DNA from: Mycolicibacterium rhodesiae | Lineage (GTDB): Bacteria > Actinomycetota > Actinomycetes > Mycobacteriales > Mycobacteriaceae | DNA length: 64,000 nt | Assembly (NCBI RefSeq): GCF_002086695.1 | Contig: NZ_MVIH01000001.1 | Location: forward strand, 186,001 to 250,000 | Direction of reading: 5' to 3' | Shown here: positions 56,518 through 64,000 of the stretch, piece by piece | Position numbering within the stretch: the stretch's first letter is position 1 | Layout: the number at the start of each line of letters is the position of its first letter | Notes under the pieces: model-generated | Seen by the model: the letters and a program-made list of their open reading frames with translations, nothing else | Told to the model about the DNA's origin: nothing | The model's database searches: none | Translations under genes and position numbers: made by a program

Positions 56518-57648
56518 TCAGGTGTTGTCGGCATTGCTGCGCGGGAAGCCGCCGCCCTGCGGGAAGAGCGGGAAGACCACGTCGTCGAGCTTCTCGGCGT
56601 CACCTGCGGTGCGGTTGACCGTTGCGCCCCAGATGTTTCCGTCCGGGGCGACCTGCAGCGCCCAGGCGTGGCCGTGCGTGTCCTGGCGCACCACCTCGGG
56701 CTCACCCGTCACCGACCCGGTGCCCTTCGCCAGTCGCACCGCCACAGTCTGCTTGGCGTTCACCAGGTTCACCAGGATCGTGCCATCCAGTGCGGCGCAG
56801 CCTGCGACGCCGGGCCGATCCGGCCATGTCCACACCGTGGAGGTCTTGGCGTCCGGCGTGATGCGCTGCAGGCGATCACCGGCCGCGGAGCGGTCGGTGA
56901 TGTAGAGCGACTTGTCGGTGGGATCGATGCACATGCCACCGGCCGGACCCATCCCGGACAGCGCCGTGGTGGGCGGCGCAGGTTGCACGGTGGTCGGCTG
57001 TTCGAGGCGGATAACCTTGCCGGCCAACGACTTCGGATCCGCAGCCAGGGCCGGATTCCCCGCGTCGCCGGTTTGCACGACGAGCGTCGTCGGGCTGGTG
57101 AAGATCAACGATCCGCTATTGCCGGTGGCGCCCTTGGGAATCCCGGTCAGGATGTCCTTGGGGATGTCACCGTCGGCGACCCGGATCACCCGGTTGTCGG
57201 TGGGCGTGCTGATGTAGGCGTACATCAGCCGGTCCTGCGAGTAGGTCGGGGACAGCACGATGTCCATCAGTCCGCCGTCACCGCTGGGGTCGACCGGGAT
57301 GACGGTGCGGATCTTCGGCTCGGCGCTCACCGACACGTCTTTGACGGCACCGGTGGTGCGTTCGGCCACCAGTGCGGTCTTGCTGTCCGGGCCCATGATC
57401 AAGCCGCTGGTGCTCTCCAGGCAGCCCTGCATGACACCGGGCGCGGGGCAGGCCTTGGGGAACGGCTTGGGTGGCAGCGGCGGTGGTGGCGGTGGGGTCG
57501 ACGACTGGCCCGGCGCCAGCTGCGGGGCCGTGGTGAAGGGCTGCGAAATGTCGTTGTTGAACTTCGCGCAGCCCGCCGACGACCCGGCGACGACCGTCAC
57601 TGCACAGAGCCCGGCCAGCACTCCGCGAACCGACCGGCGTACCTGCAT
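56518..57648 (-). CDS. lppZ: Sorbosone-dehydrogenase-like lipoprotein LppZ
   Basis: 376 residues. The signal peptide ends in SSAGC with lipidated Cys27, then a Pro-rich linker (TPPPPPPLPPKP) and a six-bladed glucose/sorbosone dehydrogenase-type propeller (GLIMGPDSKTALVAERTTGAV, GLMDIVLSPTYSQDRLMYAYIS, GPAGGMCIDPTDKSLYITDRSA). Anchored outside the membrane; enzymatic activity of LppZ is not established. TAACCT (complement of 57656-57661) lies 7 bases before ATG 57648, predicting a leaderless transcript. Core synteny with Rv3006 resumes here. Confidence 0.88.
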   Translation of the reverse strand: MQVRRSVRGVLAGLCAVTVVAGSSAGCAKFNNDISQPFTTAPQLAPGQSSTPPPPPPLPPKPFPKACPAPGVMQGCLESTSGLIMGPDSKTALVAERTTGAVKDVSVSAEPKIRTVIPVDPSGDGGLMDIVLSPTYSQDRLMYAYISTPTDNRVIRVADGDIPKDILTGIPKGATGNSGSLIFTSPTTLVVQTGDAGNPALAADPKSLAGKVIRLEQPTTVQPAPPTTALSGMGPAGGMCIDPTDKSLYITDRSAAGDRLQRITPDAKTSTVWTWPDRPGVAGCAALDGTILVNLVNAKQTVAVRLAKGTGSVTGEPEVVRQDTHGHAWALQVAPDGNIWGATVNRTAGDAEKLDDVVFPLFPQGGGFPRSNADNT

Positions 57649-57771
57649 GCCCGCCAGGTTACGGATATCGCGCCGATGTTCGCCACGACGGCCCGCCTGC
57701 GACGCGAAATCCAGGCAATATTGGCCGCCAGAAGCGCCGCACAAATCCCAGGTTTGCACCCCGGGTGGCCT

Positions 57772-57777
57772 TACTCT
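57772..57777 (+). promoter_or_regulatory. Candidate -10 box (TACTCT) for the DoxX gene
   Basis: TACTCT is 7 bases before GTG 57785 without a ribosome binding site, the leaderless pattern again. It sets the start well inside the long open frame that extends to 57260. Confidence 0.5.
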
Positions 57778-57784
57778 GACTCCC

Positions 57785-58618
57785 GTGACGAGTCAAGGCC
57801 CCGATCCGCACTGGCAGCGCCCCGACGATTCCTCGGCCCGGCCGACGTCGGCCAAGCTGGTCGACCCGGAGGACGATCTCCCCTCATCCACCTACGGTGG
57901 CGACTTCGAGACCACGACGATTCCGCACTACACGTCGGGACTGCCGGGTTCAGCGCCATCAACCGGCTACGGCCTGCTGCACGACCCCGAGCCATTGCCC
58001 TACGTGCAGCCGCACCTGGACCCGACGCCCTCGCAGGCCACGCCGATGGAAATCGAACCCATCGACGCCGAAGAACGCGCGAAGGCCGCGGGGCGCCGCG
58101 GTACCCAGGACCTCGGCCTGTTGCTGTTGCGCGTCATCATCGGTGCGGCGTTCATCGGGCATGGACTGCAGAAGGCCTTCGGCTGGTGGGGCGGCCAGGG
58201 GCTGGACGGCTTCAAGACCGCGCTCGCCGACGCCGGCTATCAGCACGCCAGCGTGCTGACCTATGCCGGTGCCGGCGCCCAGATCCTGGTGGGTGTCCTG
58301 CTGGTCCTCGGGCTTTTCACCCCGATCGCCGCCGCCGGCGGGGTCGCCTATCTGGTGAACAGCTTGCTCACGATCATCTCGGCGCAGCGCCAGGACGGCT
58401 ACCTCGCCGTGTTGGGACCGGACGGCATCGAGTACCTGCTGGTGCTGATCGTCGCGACCTCGGCAGTCATCCTGGTCGGCCCCGGCCGCTACGGATTCGA
58501 CGGCGGCCGCGGCTGGGCCAGGCGCCCCTTCGTCGGGTCGTTCATCGCGTTGCTGCTCGGCATCGGCGGCGGCATCGCGGCGTGGGTGTTCCTGCACGGC
58601 AACAACCCACTGGCCTGA
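57785..58618 (+). CDS. DoxX-family membrane protein (Rv3005c-like)
   Basis: 277 residues. A 100-residue acidic, Pro-rich cytoplasmic N-terminus precedes the DoxX domain of four membrane segments (LGLLLLRVIIGAAFIGHGLQKAFGWWGG at about 110-137 carries the DoxX signature). Rv3005c forms a membrane-associated complex with superoxide dismutase SodA and thiosulfate sulfurtransferase SseA that counters oxidative stress. Divergent from lppZ; its 3' end is 4 bases from the convergent cfp6-like gene. Confidence 0.88.
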   Translation: MTSQGPDPHWQRPDDSSARPTSAKLVDPEDDLPSSTYGGDFETTTIPHYTSGLPGSAPSTGYGLLHDPEPLPYVQPHLDPTPSQATPMEIEPIDAEERAKAAGRRGTQDLGLLLLRVIIGAAFIGHGLQKAFGWWGGQGLDGFKTALADAGYQHASVLTYAGAGAQILVGVLLVLGLFTPIAAAGGVAYLVNSLLTIISAQRQDGYLAVLGPDGIEYLLVLIVATSAVILVGPGRYGFDGGRGWARRPFVGSFIALLLGIGGGIAAWVFLHGNNPLA

Positions 58619-58622
58619 TCAC

Positions 58623-59039
58623 TCACTCGTAAGGATTGGGCACCCGGCCGCCGCTGGCCTGCGCCAGCAGCGGCAGCGTCGTGAACGTCACCGCGGGCAG
58701 CAGCAGCTGCGAGCCGTCCCGCAAGTGCGCCCGTGCCCACGAGGTGCGCTCGAACCCGAGACCGTCGACCTCATCCCAGCTGACTGTCCGGCTGCCGAAC
58801 AGCGTGCGCGCCGTCAGTGTGTTGCGGTCGGCCACGGTGCGCAGTCGCACGATCGCGACCGACGCCAGGATGGGCAGCACCATGAACACCGCACCCCAGG
58901 TGGGGAAGACGGTGATCATCACCAGCAGGCCCAACGCCAGGAAGCCGGAGGCGAAATGCGCCATCGGCGACATCCGGATCACCACAGGTTTGGTCGTCGA
59001 TTCTTCTGGTGCACGACGGGAGGCCATGACTGCCATCAT
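58623..59039 (-). CDS. cfp6: CFP6-like PH-domain membrane protein
   Basis: 138 residues from ATG 59039 (ATG 59027 gives 134). Two hydrophobic segments (ASGFLALGLLVMITVF and GAVFMVLPILASVAIV) are followed by a bacterial PH-like (bPH_6) domain with TARTLFGSRTVSWDEVDGLGFE and a DGSQLLLPAVTF strand pair. The M. tuberculosis counterpart CFP6 (Rv3004) is a low-molecular-weight culture filtrate antigen. Function unknown. It lies between DoxX and the ilv operon exactly as in M. tuberculosis. Confidence 0.83.
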   Translation of the reverse strand: MMAVMASRRAPEESTTKPVVIRMSPMAHFASGFLALGLLVMITVFPTWGAVFMVLPILASVAIVRLRTVADRNTLTARTLFGSRTVSWDEVDGLGFERTSWARAHLRDGSQLLLPAVTFTTLPLLAQASGGRVPNPYE

Positions 59040-59079
59040 CCCACCCGCCGGCGGCGCGACATGGGGCCTGCGTCGGGAT

Positions 59080-59109
59080 TTGACGCCTGACCAGTGCGGA
59101 GGCTACCGT
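59080..59109 (+). promoter_or_regulatory. ilvBNC promoter
   Basis: TTGACG (59080-59085), an 18-base spacer and TACCGT (59104-59109) form a good housekeeping promoter. The transcript start is expected close to ATG 59118 of the leader peptide, making that peptide leaderless. Confidence 0.65.
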
Positions 59110-59117
59110 CGCAGGTT

Positions 59118-59189
59118 ATGAAGACCGGCGGAATGCTCGTAGTAATTGGCCAGCGCGTTGGTGCCGCGCTTGCCCCGACACGGGCATAG
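59118..59189 (+). CDS. ilv leader peptide (attenuator)
   Basis: 23 codons from ATG 59118 to TAG 59187-59189, 8 bases after the TACCGT box. Codons 7-10 read Leu-Val-Val-Ile, the three branched-chain amino acids in a row, followed by more Val and Leu codons. This is the classic sensor peptide of amino-acid attenuation: ribosome stalling at these codons when branched-chain amino acids are scarce. A terminator hairpin lies 20 bases downstream and ilvB starts at 59286. Confidence 0.8.
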   Translation: MKTGGMLVVIGQRVGAALAPTRA

Positions 59190-59245
59190 CCACACGCACC
59201 AGCGCGCAACCCTCGATCAGCCGCCGAGCTGACGGGGGTTTTTTC
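59153..59245 (+). terminator. ilv attenuator: alternative hairpin and rho-independent terminator
   Basis: GCGCGTTGGTGC (59153-59164, inside the leader ORF) can pair with GCACCAGCGCGC (59196-59207), 11 of 12 plus a G-U. Immediately after it, the arm at 59208-59221 pairs with 59228-59240 and is followed by a run of six T at 59239-59244, an intrinsic terminator unusual in mycobacteria. Adjacent, competing structures right after a branched-chain-codon leader indicate transcription attenuation. Confidence 0.7.
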
Positions 59246-59285
59246 TTGCCCGAAGAAATGACCGCAGACCGAAAAGGACGACATC

Positions 59286-61144
59286 GTGAGCGCACCTACG
59301 CGACCACCCGAGCCGTCGGCCACCGCCGACCGCCCAGGCGCAGCACATTCCGCCGGTAAGAACGGCACGACCGCCGCCAAGCGCGTCGCCCCGGAGCAGC
59401 TCACGGGCGCCCAGGCGGTAGTCCGCTCGCTGGAGGAGATCGGTGTGGACACGATCTTCGGCATCCCCGGCGGCGCGGTGCTGCCGGTCTACGACCCGCT
59501 CTACGACTCCCAGAAACTGCGCCATGTGCTGGTTCGCCACGAACAGGGTGCCGGCCACGCCGCCAGCGGTTACGCGCATGCCACCGGCAAGGTCGGCGTC
59601 ATGATGGCCACGTCCGGCCCGGGTGCCACCAACCTGGTCACCCCGCTGGCCGACGCCCAGATGGACTCCATCCCGGTGGTCGCCATCACTGGGCAGGTCG
59701 GACGGACGCTGATCGGGACCGACGCATTCCAGGAAGCGGACATTTCCGGCATCACGATGCCGATCACCAAGCACAATTTCCTGGTGCGCAACGGCGACGA
59801 CATCCCGCGGGTGATCGCCGAGGCATTCCACATCGCGTCAAGCGGACGGCCTGGAGCTGTTCTTGTTGATATCCCCAAGGACATCCTGCAGGGACAGTGC
59901 ACGTTCTCGTGGCCGCCGCAGATCGACCTGCCCGGATACAAGCCCAACACCAAGCCGCACAGCCGGCAGATCCGCGAGGCCGCCAAGCTGATCGCCGCGG
60001 CCCGCAAGCCGGTGCTTTATGTCGGCGGCGGCGTGATCCGCGGTGACGCGACGGCCGAGTTGCGGACGCTGGCCGAGCTGACCGGTATCCCGGTGGTCAC
60101 CACCCTGATGGCGCGGGGTGCGTTCCCGGACAGCCACCAGCAGAACCTGGGTATGCCGGGCATGCACGGCACCGTCGCCGCGGTGGCCGGTCTGCAGAAG
60201 AGCGACCTGCTGATCGCGCTGGGTGCACGGTTCGACGACCGGGTGACCGGCAAGCTGGATTCCTTTGCCCCCGAGGCGAAGGTGATCCACGTCGACATCG
60301 ACCCGGCCGAGATCGGCAAGAACCGCAACGCCGACGTGCCGATCGTGGGCGACGTGAAGTTGGCGATCAGCGAGCTGATCGAGGCGCTGCGCAAGATCGG
60401 CGCTTCGCCGCGCGAGAACCAGGGCGCGTGGTGGGAGTACCTGAACGGGATTCAGGCGACCTATCCGCTGAGTTACGACCCGCAGCACGACGGCAGCCTC
60501 AGCCCGGAGTACGTCATCCAGCAACTCGGCAAGATCGCCGGGCCGGACGCCATCTATGTCGCGGGCGTCGGCCAGCACCAGATGTGGGCCGCGCAGTTCA
60601 TCTCCTACGAAAACCCGCGCACCTGGCTGAATTCGGGTGGTCTGGGCACCATGGGCTACGCCGTCCCGGCGGCCATGGGCGCCAAGATGGCCCGCCCTGA
60701 TGCCGAGGTGTGGGCGATCGATGGTGACGGCTGCTTCCAGATGACCAACCAGGAGCTGGCCACCTGCGCAGTCGAAGGCGTGCCGATCAAGGTCGCGCTG
60801 ATCAACAACGGCAATCTGGGCATGGTGCGGCAGTGGCAGACGCTGTTCTACGAAGAGCGGTACAGCCAAACCGATCTGGCCACCCACAGCCACCGCATCC
60901 CGGATTTCGTCAAGCTGGCCGAGGCCTACGGGTGCGTCGGGTTGCGTTGCGAGCGTGAAGAAGACGTCGCCGACGTGATCAATCAGGCTCGGGCCATCAA
61001 CGACCGGCCGGTGGTGATCGACTTCATCGTCGGCGCCGACGCCCAGGTGTGGCCGATGGTCGCCGCGGGCTGCGGCAACGACGAGATCATGGCGGCGCGC
61101 AATATTCGCCCGCTGTTCGACGACAACGAGGAGGGACGGGCCTG

Positions 61145-61145
<1 letters not shown>
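59286..61145 (+). CDS. ilvB: Acetolactate synthase large subunit
   Basis: 619 residues, thiamine-diphosphate dependent. After a 35-residue Ala/Pro-rich N-terminus, the catalytic Glu is in the [14 protein letters not shown] motif, FAD region [12 protein letters not shown], ThDP-Mg motif [12 protein letters not shown] ... [12 protein letters not shown]. It condenses pyruvate with pyruvate or 2-oxobutyrate as the first step of Val, Leu and Ile synthesis. GTG 59286 follows AAAAGGA at 59274-59279. Stop TGA shares a base with the ilvN ATG. Confidence 0.96.
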
Positions 61146-62711
<1,566 letters not shown>

Positions 62712-62716
62712 CTACG

Positions 62717-62763
62717 AATCGGGCGCGATTTCCGGGGTACAGCACCGGAAATCGCGCCCGATT
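62717..62763. terminator. Perfect 19-bp stem terminator between ilvC and a convergent gene
   Basis: The arm at 62717-62735 (begins AATCGGGCGCG) pairs without mismatch to 62745-62763 around a 9-base loop. The ends AATC/GATT give short A/T tracts on both strands, fitting a bidirectional terminator shared by ilvC and the leftward gene, whose stop codon overlaps the right arm. Confidence 0.75.
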
Positions 62764-64000
62764 ATGGTGCGAGCGACGGTAGCGGCAAGCCGAATTCCCG
62801 CTTGAGCACCGTCCGCGCGGCGTAGTAGCCGCACATCCCGTGCACCCCGGTGCCTGGTGGAGTCGCCGACGAACTCAGGTAGGCCTTGGGGATCGGGGTG
62901 GTCCACGGATTCCAGCGCAGCGTCGGCCCGACCATCGCTCCGAACAGCGTCGCCCCGCCGACGATGATGTCGCCGCCGACGTAGTTTGCGTTGTGCTCGG
63001 GCATCTGCGCCGCGGTCACACATCGCGACGCCAGCACCAGATCCCGGAAACCCGGCGCAGCGTTCTCGAACAGCCGGATGACCGTCTCGGTGACGTCCTC
63101 GGTGGAGTTCGACGGAACGTGGGCGTAGGTCCACAGCGGTCGACGTCCCGCGGAGTCGATCCGTGACGGGTCGGACAGGTGCGGCAGCGCCGCCAATGTC
63201 ATCGGCCACTCGGCGTGCCGCCCCGAGGCGATCTCCTTCTCGCCGTAGGCCATCTGCGCGCGGGTCCCACCCATGTGGACGGTGGGGGAGTTCGCCATCC
63301 GCTCGTCACGCCAGGGGATGTCGCCGGAGAGCACGAAGTCCACCTTGCAGACACCCGGTCCGAACTTGTAGCGCCGCAAAGACTTTGCGTAACCATCCGG
63401 CACGGCCGAGCCGTAAATGTCCAGCAGCGCTGTCGGCGCGGTGTCGTAGATCACCACACCCGGCGGTGGGGCGGTCACCGGCTCACCGACCACCAGTTCG
63501 CCGCCGTGGGCCTGCAGATCGGCGAGCATCGCGTCGACGATCGCCTGGCTGCCACCGACCGGCACCGGCCAGCCCGCGGTGTGCGCCACCGTGCCGAGCA
63601 TGATCCCGGCGCCGCTGTTGACCGGCGACGGCATCGTCGAAATAGCATGGGTGCCAACGCCGGTGAACAACGCGCGGGCATCCTCACCGCGCAGCACGCC
63701 CCACGCCGGACTGCCCTGGGCGAGCACCCGCAGCCCCGATCGCACGGTGGTGAGGAGGTCGGGCGGCAGCGAGCGCTTGTCGCCGAGGAAGAATCCCAGC
63801 ACACCCTCGGGGTGAGATGCCAGTGGACCGAACAGCCGGCGCCATGAGTTGCCCTCGTCGAGCTCGGCGCAGGTGCGCTGCAGTGAGTGATAGGCGATCG
63901 CGGCGGGCCGGTTCGGCAGCGGGTTGGCGTACGAGATCTCCGGAACCACCAGCTGCACCCCGCGCGCCGGGAGGTCGAACTCGGCGAAGAACGGCGAGGC
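62762..64000 (-). CDS. FAD/NAD(P)-dependent oxidoreductase (phytoene-desaturase-like), partial
   Basis: 413 residues visible; the N-terminus with the FAD-binding motif lies beyond the right edge, and the frame remains open to base 64000. Visible features match the phytoene desaturase/amine-oxidoreductase family: GVGTHAISTMPSPVNSGAGIMLG and GGSQAIVDAMLADLQAHGGELVVGEPV (central flavin-domain part), and a C-terminal GVHGMCGYYAARTVLKREFG, the typical FAD-contact helix. Substrate unknown. Similar to the oxidoreductases encoded near ilvC in M. tuberculosis (Rv2997-like). Confidence 0.8.
   Translation of the reverse strand, partial: ASPFFAEFDLPARGVQLVVPEISYANPLPNRPAAIAYHSLQRTCAELDEGNSWRRLFGPLASHPEGVLGFFLGDKRSLPPDLLTTVRSGLRVLAQGSPAWGVLRGEDARALFTGVGTHAISTMPSPVNSGAGIMLGTVAHTAGWPVPVGGSQAIVDAMLADLQAHGGELVVGEPVTAPPPGVVIYDTAPTALLDIYGSAVPDGYAKSLRRYKFGPGVCKVDFVLSGDIPWRDERMANSPTVHMGGTRAQMAYGEKEIASGRHAEWPMTLAALPHLSDPSRIDSAGRRPLWTYAHVPSNSTEDVTETVIRLFENAAPGFRDLVLASRCVTAAQMPEHNANYVGGDIIVGGATLFGAMVGPTLRWNPWTTPIPKAYLSSSATPPGTGVHGMCGYYAARTVLKREFGLPLPSLAP

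Noticed and set aside
56506..58632. 708-residue plus-strand frame across lppZ and the DoxX gene
   Set aside because: Runs antisense through lppZ and out of frame through DoxX; both real genes have signal or membrane signatures in their own frames.
59118..59285. T-box or metabolite riboswitch in the ilv leader
   Set aside because: No T-box sequence or specifier loop is visible; the Leu-Val-Val-Ile ORF and terminator explain the region as ribosome-mediated attenuation.

Overview
The window is high-GC chromosomal DNA from a rapidly growing, environmental-type mycobacterium (Mycolicibacterium-like). Gene order over the first 27 kb and the last 7.5 kb closely follows the M. tuberculosis Rv3040c to Rv3001c block, in opposite orientation. 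The evidence is gene content: methylglucose lipopolysaccharide (MGLP) genes, an MPT63-family antigen, a CFP6-like PH protein, LppZ- and LpqA-like lipoproteins, and short tightly coupled operons with frequent TANNNT boxes just upstream of start codons. I see no insertion sequence, prophage, tRNA, rRNA or CRISPR, and no gene-free gap longer than about 250 bases.

1-10.1 kb: end of a conserved gene, an enoyl-CoA hydratase-like protein, two methyltransferases, a secreted DUF3298-type protein, a beta-propeller lipoprotein, a hexapeptide acyltransferase, an MPT63 homologue, then the leftward ATGA-coupled MGLP operon (methyltransferase, GH57, GT4). 10.3-27.3 kb: ETF beta and alpha, a GNAT/PlsC acyltransferase pair resembling ornithine-lipid OlsB/OlsA, iscS-mnmA, an LpqA-like lipoprotein, a MetE-like barrel protein, an FAD monooxygenase, a YjbR protein, ligA, an ACT-domain protein, gatC-gatA-pfkA and gatB.

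27.3-56.4 kb is an accessory block placed between gatB and lppZ, where M. tuberculosis has only two small genes. It has three parts. (a) Regulators: a HAD-like phosphatase, a NarL-type two-component pair and a divergent AraC-type regulator. (b) A complete Huc-type (group 2a) high-affinity [NiFe]-hydrogenase locus: hucM-hucS-hucL, a maturation protease with an extra C-terminal domain, a small protein, a TPR protein, a NifU-Rieske protein, an NHL propeller, an unknown 278-residue protein and a cytochrome P450, all in one coupled rightward operon; hypB-hypA on the opposite strand; and rightward hypF-C-D-E preceded by a translationally coupled 18-codon ORF. (c) A GntR-controlled sugar catabolic locus: a leftward MHS transporter and split transketolase, and a divergent rightward set of TIM-barrel isomerase, SDR dehydrogenase, fused DhaK-DhaL kinase and RpiB-like isomerase. 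A shared ACTGTYAACAGT motif occurs at both the gntR and divergent promoters. A tandem double TetR regulator closes the block.

56.5-64 kb: core order resumes with lppZ, a DoxX protein, cfp6, and ilvB-ilvN-ilvC preceded by a transcription attenuator with a leaderless Leu-Val-Val-Ile leader peptide. A perfect 19-bp stem terminator separates ilvC from a convergent FAD oxidoreductase that runs off the window.

The strongest leads are the sugar locus with its operator set, the uncharacterised accessory genes of the hydrogenase operon (P450, TPR, NHL, 278-residue protein, protease extension), the double TetR protein, and the two short leader ORFs upstream of hypF and ilvB.
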